NCBI RefSeq assembly: GCF_964204645.1
Contig: NC_134032.1
Span: 3,188,916 to 3,252,915 of the forward strand
Source: Tubulanus polymorphus
Lineage: Eukaryota > Nemertea > Palaeonemertea > Tubulaniformes > Tubulanidae
DNA length: 64,000 nucleotides
Direction of reading: 5' to 3'
How positions within the stretch are numbered: position 1 is the stretch's first letter; the number at the start of each line of letters is the position of its first letter. Shown here piece after piece: positions 33,196-45,349 of this stretch. The position numbers were made by a program, and so were the translations under genes. The notes under the pieces are model-generated. The model was not told where the DNA came from. It saw only the letters and a list, made by a program, of their open reading frames with translations, and did not search any database.

Positions 33196-36026
33196 TTAGC
33201 GGTTAGATCGAAACATATTAGCTGGTTGTATGAACTTTTTCTGTTTACCGATCAGGGTAAGGCGAACCTTTTTCCAAAACGTAGAACGGGCTTTATGGTC
33301 TCGCGGGTATTTCATGTAAACGATATTTGAAATGATCGTCCGCAAGGATTCAGGCATGCGCGATTCGGGTATATGATCGATATCGAGCACGAGTATGATG
33401 TTATTGCCCTCCTCGACGCACCGGGTTGCCGCCATGCTTATCACAAATTCCGTCCATTTTTCCTTGACGAATGATTCGGTCAACAAAAACACAACCCACC
33501 GAGACCCGTAAACGGCATCGGCAATGTTCTGTTGTATGTAGCCACCGAGCGTAAAGTCTCGAAACTCGACGCAGAATCTCGAAGCGAAATGTTTGGATTT
33601 TTCTATTTCCGGTATGAAATCCAAATAGACAAATTGGAGGTCTTCCATGCTATGGCTGAGGAATCCGTCAAATTTCAAATCATCAGAAGGGTTTATTGTC
33701 GTTTGACGTAATCGTTTCGGTAGTATTGGATTAACTTTTACCATCCACCAATAGAACATTGACCATCGGTTTTTGGCGACAATTCGTCCAATAGCCATAA
33801 TGATAACAGCGACGCATAAAGTCGAAAGTGAAATGATTATATCTTTGTGGTTGTCACATTCTATCGAATTTAAATGAAAGTCTGCGACAGGAACTCCCGA
33901 TAGCCGTCTGGGTGAAGCGCATACAAGTTTGAACGTGGTTTTATTGTGTATGGCCGCTGCCCAAAAGTCCAAATGGTAATACCTCTTTATTCCATGACTT
34001 GCTAACTCTATAAGCCAGTTTCGCAATTTCCTTAGTTTACAATCGCATTCAAAGGTATTATCGAGAAGGAAAATTGATCTAAAATCTTTTAAATTCATGA
34101 TTTCAGTACGATCGAAGGTTTTTAGTTGATTCGATGCTAAATCCAAAACGCGTAGGTTTATCAGTGGTTTCAACAAACCTGGTTGAATCATTGTCAGTCT
34201 ATTATACTTCAACCGCAAAAACTTTAAGTCAGGAGTTGCTTCAAACGTGGTTCTATCCAAATGTCTAATTCCATTTCTGGAGAGATCGAGTTCTTCTATC
34301 GAGGGAACTCTGCTTAGGATATGATGGAGTACGTGACTAGGACAGCTGCCAATAATTGTTCCACTAAGATGCAAATTAGCTAGTCGATAAAACGTCCTCT
34401 TCCACATAAGGCTTTTACAAGCGATTTTAAGCAGACGTTTGTCTAAGTAATTAACAAACGGTCCGGCAAGGTTGCGTATTTCGATCATACGTATAGATTC
34501 GGGTAACAAATCGAACGACTTAAGGCATAACAAAATGTAAGGACTTGTTAATCTAATGATCAATACACGCAACTTCCGCAGGTTCGTTATGTCCTTTCTC
34601 AAATAGAAATTTCTGTCTAGATAGCCACGCAGCAAATGCCCGGTACAGGGTGATTCAGCGGAAAACCGGCCAGTAACGTGACATAGGATTCTTAATCCTA
34701 TCAGTCTGTTGTTTGTGGTTGCGAACAATGTGCGACTATCGAAGCACGCTAAACCCGGAGAATTGCCTGATAAAAACAAATATAGTTCAGGGTTGGATAT
34801 CATAAATTCTGTGAGATTCAAATTCTGAATGTTATTTTGTGTCAAATCTACTTTACGAAGATTAACTTGCCCTTTGAATTGATACTTTTTAAAATTCGTT
34901 TCACAATAGTTTAACTCCAAGAGTTTCAACCTTTTGAACCTATGAAAAAAGTCTATATCTATTTCGGGTATTCGATTAAACATTAGACTTAAAACCTTCA
35001 AATTCTGCACAGGTAAATATTTCGATATTGACGCAGTCAACGAGATTGCTTCAAACCGCCACACTGCTCGTAAATATAGATATTCTAAGAAAAGGCAATT
35101 TTGCAAAGAATAAAATAGATTATGAATATCCTCGACAGTGTGCTTTGTAGGACATGCTTTTTTGATGAGTCCCGGTAAGTTATGCTGATATAGCAGGAAA
35201 AAATTGTACGCGAAATATTTCAGATGCTTATTTTCCATGAGAGCCTGTTTGTCAATGGAGTATACTGGATTACACGAAACATCGAGCAATATCAGATTCG
35301 GTAGATAATGAAGTGACTTTCGTCCAACCAAAGAACTCAATGCATTTTCTTGTAGCTTTAGCTCCAATAATCTCGGCAATCGACGGGACGGTTTTATGCT
35401 CTTTATCCTATTCTTCGATAAGTAAAGAATATTTATGTTATTCTTTATACGAGGGAACTTTCCGAGTCTTTTGTGTCTGCAGTTGGCGATACCAAACCTG
35501 AAAAATATGTTCAGGTGCTACCGGTATTCATTTTTTTTTCAAAACTGTATTTTATCTCTTCATAAATTGATAGCTATCAATCAATTTGCATTTGTCATAG
35601 CAATACTGGCCGTAAGTTTGACAGTGATCGCCACTAACCGCAGATGTTGCTTTGTTTCAAGCTTTACTTCACTTTTATTCTTGACCGTACCTTTCAATTC
35701 AATATCTAATTCCGCCCTTACTCGGTAACAAATACCAAAATGGTTTGAACTTACCCGCGTCGATAATAACAGCGACACACTGACGGACAACCGAAGTAAA
35801 AGCGTCTGCTGATGATATCGTCGTGTCTTTTAGGACGCCGTTTATCGTTAACTATTCCAGAATACAGCATCCGACTGTCGTCGAGTGACAGGTATTTCTG
35901 ATAATCGAGTGAGTTACTTTCTGAACTCCACGGCGTCCTTTCTATTCCATCGATGATTTCAGATATGATACCACAGTGGCGCAACAGTATCGCAACCACG
36001 AGAACTAGAAGTTTAGATGCGGCCAT
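33196..36026 (-). CDS. transmembrane Toll-like receptor (LRR-TM-TIR)
   Basis: Two exons on the minus strand, 36026-35755 and 35497-33196, joined across a 257-base intron (donor GCGG|GTAAGT, acceptor TTTTTCAG), give an open product of 857 residues. The start is MAASKLLVLVVAILLRHCG, a clear signal peptide. The LRR N-cap spans the splice (CPSVCRCYYRR then ANC). About 15-20 LRRs follow, including ELDLSRNGIRHLDRTTF. A C-terminal LRR cap carries the Cys cluster (FECDCKLRKLRNWL). A TM helix lies around residues 643-665, and a TIR domain from about 695 to the end has box 1 FDGFLSHS, box 2 RDFTLGG and box 3 FW. There is a single LRR cap next to the membrane, as in vertebrate-type (sccTLR) receptors. 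Box 2 lacks the usual proline. It acts at the cell surface or endosome and signals through TIR adaptors if functional. Confidence 0.92.
35498..35754 (-). other. 257-bp intron in the Toll-like receptor
   Basis: It interrupts a glycine codon (GG|G) between CRCYYRR and FGIANCRH, inside the LRR N-terminal cap. Joining the exons restores the cap's cysteine spacing. Confidence 0.85.
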
Positions 36027-36493
36027 TTTCAGTCGGTCACTAAACGCAGCCAACAGACGACACAATTCCCGTATGTAATAATGCAATAGATTATACAATG
36101 AAATATCGATTCCTCAGTCGGTCACTGATTTCATCGAACAGACGACAAAATTTCCGTGTATAAGGATGCAATAGATTATACAATGAAATATCGATTGGGA
36201 ATGCAAGCAAAGCGTCCTGCCTGTATAGGATTGTTGTCATTTATAGATACGGGTAATCACTTTAATGGGATAATTGAAGTGAGAATTCAAGGGAAGCTCC
36301 CTGCTTGTTTAATGGATTTTTTTTTCATCACACGTTGGCAATGTGTACGTATGTTCCCGCATCGTACGTTTGCGATATATGTTACTCTCGGCGAAGCGAA
36401 AATGTTTTCATAAAATTTGTCAAGTATCTACTTAGGGCAAAGAAACGCTCTGTTAATTCTGCTGTTCACGATGATCTTGGAGAGTTCCTTTTA

Positions 36494-36940
36494 GAAATAT
36501 TCGATGCGAAAGGCACCTAGCCAGCCTATTCCATCTTCGCTTGCCAGGGTTTGATTGGCGCCCGTTCGGACTCGCGCCAACACAATCCCTGGCCGCAAAC
36601 CCAAAAATCATCTATCACCTAACGACACAATCGTACCGAAAATTAGTACAATTACAATGTTTAGATTTTGGTAATATAATGAATATATATCTAGCTAATC
36701 AGATGCCACTGACTGCGTTGTTTTTACCGGCACGTTTGCTCCATAAATACCACGCATATCCGATTTGCTAGATACATAGTCTGGTAGGCGCAGGAACCTG
36801 TCCGCCCAAGAAATTGTGGTCAATGCAATAGACCAATGAAGGGTTTGCGGTCAGGGTTTGTGTCGGCGTAAGCTCCAGCTGGCGGCAAGCGAGGATGGAA
36901 TAGGCTGGCTAGGTGCCATTTGCGTAAAATATTTCCATGT
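36494..36940. mobile_element. MITE with about 55-bp terminal inverted repeats
   Basis: GGCACCTAGCCAGCCTATTC on the left (36512) pairs with GAATAGGCTGGCTAGGTGCC on the right (ending 36917). The pairing continues inward (CGCTTGCC / GGCAAGCG) and outward (GAAATATT..GCGAAA / ..TTTGCGTAAAATATTTC). The interior of about 330 bases has no transposase. Degraded relatives occur at 600-830 and 5265-5340. Confidence 0.8.
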
Positions 36941-38054
36941 ACTAACCGATTATATTTGATAATCTAATTATGCTGATCTCATAAAATAAACTTTGTATCT
37001 TAAGACCATCGGTTCAATTCATGGGGTTCAGGTCGTACATGTATTTGGTTATATATGTCTTGCCGTGTCTAAAAGAAAAAGCAAATGATTAATTTTTATT
37101 ATTTTCATTATTTCACTTGTATATGTACATCATATGATCCACAGTTTGTTTTAAACAAATGCTAAGTAATTAATTCTGTTCACTTTTTGTATTTTGTTTT
37201 TGTATTCGACTTGTTTCAACATTAACCACACGAGCTGTATAATGCAAGGGATTTGAAGTAAAATGGCAGCTAGCAACTGTGAAATGGCTCGTCAGCGTAA
37301 GTAGAAGGCACTCGATACGTAAGTCAATAATTTAGGTTCATTGCTCGCTACATAAAATACGTATTGAAATGTAATATAGAAATTGGTAATTGATTGTGTG
37401 CGGGCCGTTTAAACACATTAAATATTTAAGTGTGAGGTGAAACACCGTACGAATTGAGTTTTCCCAGTCACGCTGCCTATGACCAGAAAACAGCAAACAC
37501 AGCGCAATAAATTAAACTCTTTTGAATAACGGGTTTCAGTTGACAGGTTCTTTCTGAGTTAGATTTGAACAGGAAGTGTTTTGAATACGAAGGAAATATC
37601 TTCATTGTTCATTGAAGAAAATATCTAATTCACCATACTGCATTGTAATATTTATCTTCATCTCTTATGCGTTTCCCAAAGTTTTTGACATCATTAGAAT
37701 TCTGAATGGAGTATTTATATTTTGCGCCAATAAAATGAACCAAATACATCCTTTCAATTTAATTGGATGCGTTTTGCATTTAGTATTTTCCGCCCGATTA
37801 CGATCAAATTGACATTATTCCGCGCGTATAGATGTAAACACGAGTTCAGAAAATGCCAGGCAAATTCAGTTCTAGAAACTTGTAAAATGTTTAATCACGA
37901 GTGACTAAAATAACCTTTTTTAAAGATTCGGTTGTAATAGATACAAAACCTCTAGATTGCTGTTTGGCTATTAAAAGACATACTTTGTAGTCGGTCTCGA
38001 TAAACACTTCAAGGGACACAGCGAACGATCCCTTTCCCCCACAGCGAACGCTTA
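36941..38054. other. intergenic, no gene seen
   Basis: No supported coding region. 37255-37300 resembles 1735-1780, an unassigned interspersed repeat. Confidence 0.4.
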
Positions 38055-38379
38055 CTTCACATGTGTTCAGTGCTTCACCTGAGACATTTTCAATTGAAAA
38101 TTAACTACAAACACCAGATATTAGACATTTTATCAGCACACTTTCAGAAACTGATCGTCCACACTTCACATGTGTTCAGTGCTTCACCTGAGACATTTTC
38201 AATTGAAAATGAACTACAAACACCAGATATTAGACATTTCATCAGCACACTTTCAGAAACTGATCGTCCACACTTCACATGTGTTCAGTGCTTCACCTGA
38301 GACATTTTCAATTGAAAATGAACTACAAACACCAGATATTAGACATTTCATCAGCACACTTTCAAAAACTGATCGTCCA
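38055..38379 (+). repeat. 109-bp tandem repeat, three copies
   Basis: Units start at CTTCACATGTGTTCAGTGC at 38055, 38164 and 38273 and differ at only a few bases. Since 109 is not divisible by three, the frame rotates from copy to copy, so the overlapping open frames are not a repeat protein. Confidence 0.95.
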
Positions 38380-38619
38380 CTCATTGCCGTGTTCCGTGTC
38401 CGGGACTTCACAAACTGAGGTATTATTTTAAGAATTGAATGCTTACTAACGACCACCTTTAAAAGCACAAAAATGCTGAACATTACAGTATTGGAATGCA
38501 GTTACGTTACGATATCGTTTAGCTGGGTTAGCTGCAGGTTACGGATTAGATAACGTCAGTACCCAGTCTATCCCCATCCCCACTCAGGTAGAGATACTCA
38601 TTTCATTGAAATCATGTCT

Positions 38620-39113
38620 ACTGTCTGTCACACATGCTCTTCGTGCGACGTTTTGGTCCGTAATTTCGTTAATAATCGGTTGATCTGTAAATATTATGCA
38701 TCAATTTGTTCAGTAAGGAATTTGCATTCAGAAATAAATCATGAACTGGCATAAATTTGTTTGTGTTTTCTTCTATCAGCGATAGTTTTCCTAGCATACG
38801 CTCGCGTAATGCTGAAAAAACGGCTTTTATGGCCCGTCACGTGGCGCCACCTACTGTATTTTGATATGCTTATGAGCAGGTGATGACGTTTCCGAGCGTT
38901 CGCGGAGCGGATTTTTCAGCATAACGCGAGAGTATGCTGAGTAAACTATCGCTCATAAATGAAAACAAAAACAACTTTAGTAAAAATTGTTGTTTATTTC
39001 TGAATGCAAATTCCGCACTGAACAAATTGATGCGTCATAAAGGTAGATAAACCGATTATTAACGAAATTACGGACCAAAACGTCGCACGGAGAGTAGGTG
39101 TGACAGACAGTAG
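38620..39113. mobile_element. fold-back element with about 220-bp arms
   Basis: CTACTGTCTGTCACACATGC at the left end is mirrored by GTGTGACAGACAGTAG at the right end. The arms stay paired through CGACGTTTTGGTCCGTAATT, AATTTGCATTCAGAAATAAA, AGCGATAGTTT and GCTGAAAAA. The short centre (38830-38930) contains CACGTGGCGCCACCTACTG. There is no coding capacity. Confidence 0.85.
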
Positions 39114-39354
39114 TTACGATCGCAATATACTCTCAATTTCTAGCGCCATCTTACGATACTTTGGATAAACTACACGTATACGGTATGTGACGAGAGAGTT
39201 TGTAGATAAGCCGTGTAGTAGTAACGAGTCGGGAAGCTCAGTCGCCTGAAGCAGAGCCCGTGCCAAGGTTGCTACCCAGATATTTGGGAAAAGTACTCTT
39301 ACAAATACATGACGTAGGCTGTATCGAATAGAACATTCCTTATTCACGATCCAA

Positions 39355-39417
39355 CACCCCCCCCCCCCCTCCCCCACACACATCCCACACCCCCACACCC
39401 CACAGCCCCCCTAAAAA
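39355..39417. repeat. C-rich low-complexity tract
   Basis: A run of about 20 bases that are nearly all C is followed by CACACA and CCCCACACC pieces. Assembly length here is likely to be unreliable. Confidence 0.9.
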
Positions 39418-41164
39418 GTAACTCAAATGCTAGACACGGGCCTATGATGAAGCTATACATTAGCATCACCAGATCGTGTATACTCCGGACAAACCAGTTT
39501 CACCAGATCGTATAACATTCGAATAAACCAGTTACGTTCCAAGTTCGTACGGGTTTAAGGCGAGGTTTTTTACTGTACTGGCAATTCTATTTACTCACAC
39601 GCCATCTATTGATCATCACGGTTACTACGTATTAGAAACGACCGGCAAAATATTTCCAGGGTTCAAGCAAACATCGGACACCGTGAACGGTTCTAAGTGA
39701 ACCTTGATATTTCATTCGCATTTTGGGAGGTATTGATGTTACCTCTAAAAGTACCTCGGAAAAGATGTTTGGCTCTGAATCGATTCAACAACAAAAAAAA
39801 CAGTAAAAAATTCGTTTTTCTAAATATCTTCCGACCAAAGACGAGCTTCGTACGAAGAGTTTTATACTGGCTTGTATCGTCACTGACCACTACTGACCAA
39901 TTCATACTACTCGTATATGATACTTTGGGCGTGACGAAGAGATGGACAATGTCGCCTAATTCGCGACTGGCCTACTGACCTAATAAAGAAGTTTCCAGTT
40001 TCTAGGCGCCAATTTGTGGCGGTTCCTCGAGGTCCCCATTGTTGCGATAATTTGCGCTCATTTTTTAAACATAAGTTTAGATTGAATATAAAAATAGCTC
40101 TGCAGTCCCTTTCTTGATTAACTGAATTCATAGACCATTTTAAAGGTAATGAAATGCAGATATTTGCCGGTGATTCTTGAATTTTTTAAATGCAACAATT
40201 AAGAGCAGTGACGATGTGAAACCAAGGACCAAGATATTTCAACTGCGCGTCAAAAAATTGCGATAATTATTGATTTTAAAATATCTAAGTGGTTATTAAA
40301 GCTAGATTTCCCATTTTTACTGAGGTTAAAGAACGTTATTTGCTTTAAGGGCCTACGTTGACATTTTTTGAATATCTCTCTTGACGACTGATCTCTAACC
40401 GCTAGAGTTTGAGATTACGCGCCAAAGGGGTCTCCCACTGCGCACCGCCATTTCACTGAACATTGAGAGATTTGCGAAAAGCATGGGCGTGTGTCCGATA
40501 GCGATACAGCTGACACTCAGATTCTCTCTGCGCATTTGTTATACTGTATAAACAATTTAATGAATGGGACATGTTATTTAAAAAAAACCACCATCATTTA
40601 GGCTATATGTTTGGCTATATTGATGGAAGTGTTTCATTCTCTGTGATGCATCCTTAACCACAAGTTCTATTAACCACTTCAAATAACGGATACATTTTTA
40701 AAACATGTACAAGGTATGGAATGATCTAAATCTATTTTGGAATAAATATGTGACTAAATTTCAATTATTTTCTATAATTTCCTATTCATTATATACATCT
40801 GGGCCGAGTTTGAAATATGATAGAATTTCCATTCAGTTGCCATGGTAGTTAGTAACCTGTCTGTGGTTTAGTTTCACGATCGGATATTGGTTGGTATAAG
40901 CCCATCCGATTATAAAAAGCTTACCACCAACGATTAGGTAACTAACTATTGCCAAGGAAACGTAAAAATTGGATCCCGATGGAGGCCCGGCTCCCGGCTT
41001 CTAAAATTGATAGTTAGGTTTGTATCAACATCTGTGCCAATTTTCGTGAATTTGTCCACCCGGTAACAATTAAAAGACAAACGCTAAGCCATCCTACTAG
41101 CGGTACCACCGAGAGGATCGACCCGCGATACTTTGGAGAGTTACCGGCGATCCCCGAACCTGGA
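39418..41164. other. intergenic, no gene seen
   Basis: No coding or RNA gene supported. The last part approaches the presumed promoter of the propeller-caspase gene. Confidence 0.4.
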
Positions 41165-41260
41165 CGGAGCGCTCCTGATGTCGGACGTTTGTGAAGCTAT
41201 CGTTTGGTGGCGCCCTCTCTTGTGAAGCGCCATCTTGAGTCTGTGTCGAATTAAAACCGG
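41165..41260. repeat. repeat shared (inverted) with 5455-5535
   Basis: GAAGCTATCGTTTGGTGGCG and GCGCCATCTTGAGTCTGTGT match in reverse complement the stretch around 5455-5535 (CGCCACCAAACGATAGCTTC; ACACAGATTTAAGATGGC). This copy lies about 300 bases before the caspase start codon. Confidence 0.7.
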
Positions 41261-41565
41261 CTCGTCAAACCCGATCAAACACACTCAACGGCAGCCGCTC
41301 TACGATCCAGTACTCGCCCTTGTGCAGCGGTGACACTGACGGTATTTTATCGCGAATTTTAGGAACCAGTTAATCGCAGTGAATACAGCTGAGTGAACTG
41401 TTTGTTAGCCGTTTAATATTGTGATTCCGGAAGAAGATCGTTTTTAATATAACAACCAACGGAGGAGATTTCACCTCGGTCGGTGAGAAGAGAGGAGATC
41501 ACATCAGTCATCATCAGTTAATTGTTTGGTTTGTTTTAAACTTGTGTTGGGGTTAAACTTGTAAC

Positions 41566-44500
41566 ATGGAAGTTAAAAACGATTCATTGACGCTCAATAA
41601 ACGGGTAGATACAGACTTCAGACCCCACCTGATGACGTCAATACCCGATGAACACGAGGGTGAACAGTCACGTGTTATATGTGCGCAGTATCGCTCCACT
41701 GATTATATATATAGTGTGAATGATAATGATATACAGAGATACATAGGAATTATGGTAAGATACGAGGACTCGATACTGATAGTAACGGGTTTCTGTTTGT
41801 GGTCGTGAGGAAAAACAGTGAATTCATCCTGAGAAAATATAAAAATCAGAGAAAACTCTTCGAAGAAAATATCACTGATATCCTGTCTGGAGGCTGTGGA
41901 TCCTTCGTAATCCGTGATCACAATATCTATATACAGTCATTGAGAGACGTTCATGTTTTACGTTAATTAGAAAACCCTACTGTAAACAGTTTGATCTTTA
42001 GAAACCAAGTGAAGGAGTATCAGCTCCCGGATGGAGATTACGAATATATCAACTGTTTCGATGTCGATTCAAAGGGACGTATGTTTCTCTACTGTTCGCA
42101 TACACATAGATTACTGTATCTAACACCAGAAGCAGAACTGATGGGTTTTATCATTATGAAATATTGCGGACTAACATTTGATCCACTTACAGGATCCCTG
42201 TGTGTTATTGATGATGATCATGTATTACTAACGGTATACTCTGATACTAATAACAGAGGATCTGTTATCAGTATCAGATATAATAATGTGGGGTTTATAG
42301 ATCACCGTATAATACTGAACTCTACAGACACTAGGACATGTGACATACATCACGTGTGTAACAGTAACGCTGTAGTTATCCATCACTGGGATAACAGTAA
42401 TAAACAGCGATCACTGAGATTCTACAATATAAACACTGTGGAACCAGCTCCAGATGTCAGAGGGAATGTGTGTGAATCGGGTGGAATAGATCAATACTAT
42501 ATGAATCGTGAACACAGAGGCCTCGCTCTTATTATATCAAATAAGGAATTTGACAACGGTGAAACTAGGATTGGCACCGAGTTTGATGTGGAGTCTTTAC
42601 GCGGGGTGTTTAGTGATTTAGGCTTCGAAGTTGTCGTCTGTAAGAATTTGACTGCGAAGGAAATGAAATCGAAAATACGTGAAGGCAAGTATAAGAGTTT
42701 TATTATTTCAACTTACTAGAGCGGGACCACAATTAGGCTAGATCAGTACCTAGTAGGTCAGACGCGTAGAGTCGGACCCCGGTCGAAAATGGCTCCTAGA
42801 ATGAACGAGAGGTTTCCAATTGGACCCATCAGTTTGTCAACATGAATTGGGGTTTGGCTAATACACAGCACTGCGGTGTATTAGTCCACCCGTATCCACC
42901 CTGACTATTACTCCTCAATCCACCTGTATCCACCCTGACTATTACTCCTCAATCCACCTGTATCCACCCTGACTATTACTCCTCAAGCCACCTGTATCCA
43001 CCCTAACTATAACACCTCAATCCACCTGTATCCACCCTGACTATTACTCCTCAATCCACCTGTATCCACCCTGACTATTACTCCTCAATCCACCAGTATC
43101 CACCCTGACTATTCCTCCTGAATACACCCGTATCCACCCTGACTATTACTCCTCAATCCACCTGTATCCACCCTAACTATAAAACCTCAATCCACCTGTA
43201 TCCACCCTGACTAAAACTCCTCAATCCACCTGTATCCACCCTGACTATTACTCCTCAATCCACCTGTATCCACCCTGACTATTACTCCTCAATCCACCTG
43301 TATCCACCCTGACTATTACTCCTCAATCCACCAGTATCCACCCTGACTATTCCTCCTCAATACACCCGTATCCACCCTGACTATTACTCCTCAATCCACC
43401 TGTATCCTCCCTAACTATAAAACCTCAATCCACCTGTATCCACCCTGACAAACTCTTCAATCCACCTGTATACACCCTGACTATTACTCCTCAAGCCACC
43501 TGTATCCACCCTAACTATAACACCTCAATCCACCTGTATCCACCCTGACTATTACTTCCCAATCCACCTGTATCCACCTTAACTATTTCACCTCAATCCA
43601 CCTGTATCCACCCTGACTATTACTCCTCCAGCCATCTGCTTCCACCCTTACTATAACACCTCAATCTACCTGTATCCACCCTGACTATTACTCCTCCATC
43701 CACCTGTATCCACCCTGACTATTACTCCTCAAGCCATCTGTATCCACCCTAACCATAACACCTCAATCCACCTGTATCCACCCTGACTATTACTCCTCAA
43801 TCCACCTGTATCCACCTTAACTATTACACTTCAATCCACCTGTATCCACCCTGACTATTACTCCTCAATCCACCTGTATCCACCCTGACTATTACTCCTC
43901 AATCCACCTGTATCCACCCTGACTATTACTCCTCAATCCACCTGTATCCACCTTAACTATTACACCTCAATCCACCTGTATCCACCCTGACTATTACTCC
44001 TCCAGCCATCTGCTTCCACCCTTACTAGTATTACTTGGAAGAGTAATGATGGACAGGGTGGATAAAGTGGCTCGTAGTATCCATGAATCGCTAGTTTCAA
44101 AGGATTTATGGATATGATTCTAATGCGAAATTGGAATTAACCGATTTAAACACTGTACAATTTTTCAGCTGCCGCAAATCCTATACATGGTGAATCGGCT
44201 GCCTTTGTTTGTGTAATACTTAGTCATGGAAAAAAGGGTGACAAAGTTATTGGAACTGATGATGAAGCTGTTCGTGTTGAAGAACTAGTCAAACCATTCA
44301 AAGGTGATGCGTGTGAAGCTTTAGCTGGAAAACCAAAACCTACTATTCTTTATTCAGGTAAACAGTATTCAGGAAGTTACGATGGCTCGCTACGATTCCG
44401 TGTGTCCTCGATAACTCCAAAAATGAATTTCAGCTAAATTCCCAAAAGTCCCCGAAAACTTTTTGAATTTTGAGAAATTGACAATTCGAAAATTTTAAGC

Positions 44501-45348
44501 CCACTTGAGACTTAAATCTCAGTTTGTCATTGCAATCACTTAGGGTGCACAGTATTATATTTGCATCGTGTATCTTTTCTTGAGTGTATTTTTGATATTC
44601 ATGAAATGCTATCAAAGGTTGTTTTGTGTAAGTTGTGGAGAAGTCAATAAATATGAACTAATCAATTCTCTCAGGTTCGGGGGATCATATCTTACTCTCC
44701 ACTGTCCCCTTGCGATACCCAAACCTAAATTATTCAAGAGCACCATACTTTGATTTTTGGTAATAGTTTAATTGACAGGCTTGTCGGGGACAGCTTCGAG
44801 AGCAAGGTGTATTATTCACTGATTCTGAGCCAATTGATGCTAATGGAGGTTTGAGAATTCCGAATGAAGCTGATGTCCTGATCGCCTACGCAACTGTTCC
44901 AGGTAAGAGTTATGTATCTGCTTTAGATCGGTAAAAACCTATTGAAACCGCGGGTTAGAAATTTTTATATTAATAGTAAAAATCTTTGGTATCCGGGTCT
45001 ATTTTTTACCACATTGTCAAAGCCTTAAAAAATACCAATAACATCATTTCCAATATGGAAATCTCTAAATAGATTTATGTAGGCCTATACCCTCACCCCC
45101 TATTTCATTTTTGAACCACAATTGTTTCGTTATTTTCCATAGGTTACGTTTCCTGGAGGGATGCAGAGGAAGGATCATGGTTTATACAAACCCTGTGTAA
45201 AGTTTTGAAGGAACATTATCGTTCGTTGGACCTTGTAAGAATGTTGACACGAGTCCAGCGTAAAGTTGCGGATGAATTCAAAACAAAAAAGGAACACAAA
45301 CAAATGCCGTGTTACCACATTAAGGAAAGATTTGTATTTTGCTCGTAA
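41566..45348 (+). CDS. beta-propeller-like / caspase fusion protein (four exons, lesions present)
   Basis: Exons: 41566-42684, 44169-44357, 44779-44902 and 45143-45348. The ATG at 41566 (MEVKNDSLTLNKRV) opens about 300 residues of repeated beta strands of propeller type (IRGLDTDSNGFLFVV, INCFDVDSKGRMFLY, GLTFDPLTGSLCVIDDDH). The caspase domain follows without a break from IDQYYMNREHRGLALIIS. Key parts are TRIGTEFDVESLR (pocket Arg), CVILSHGKKGDK (catalytic His), FFIQ|ACRGQ (catalytic Cys), YVSWRDAEEGSWFIQTLC (S2-S4 pocket) and a p10 end QMPCYHIKERFVFCS. This is a cysteine protease cutting after Asp. The sequence shows a one-base loss near 41735-41750, an in-frame TAA at 41964-41966 and an extra A in the A4 run 44335-44338 just before the active site. 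All catalytic residues survive, so the locus is a young pseudogene or contains sequence errors. Confidence 0.8.
42685..44168 (+). other. probable GC-AG intron of the caspase gene, holding the minisatellite
   Basis: The exon ends GTGAAG|GCAAGT, which is the GC-donor consensus, and the next exon follows TTTTTCAG. Joining gives KIREAAANPIHGESAAFVCVI, a continuous caspase p20 sequence in phase. Reading through the donor instead meets a stop after ten codons. A less likely GT donor lies a few bases upstream (AATAC|GTGAAG). Confidence 0.65.
42885..44026. repeat. 34-bp minisatellite, about 33 copies
   Basis: The unit is TCCACCTGTATCCACCCTGA followed by CTATTACTCCTCAA. Variants (CTAACTATAACACC; AGCCATCTGCTTCC) recur in blocks, giving a partial higher-order pattern. 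It fills most of the caspase first intron. Confidence 0.97.
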
Positions 45349-45349
45349 A

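Noticed and set aside
38061-38418. Overlapping open frames with a repeated HLRHFQLK motif
   Set aside because: The 109-bp unit is not a multiple of three, so the frame is not conserved between copies; it is a DNA-level tandem repeat.
42885-44026. CRISPR-like array (regular 34-bp repeats)
   Set aside because: There are no unique spacers; repeats abut directly, and the locus is a eukaryotic intron, so it is a minisatellite.
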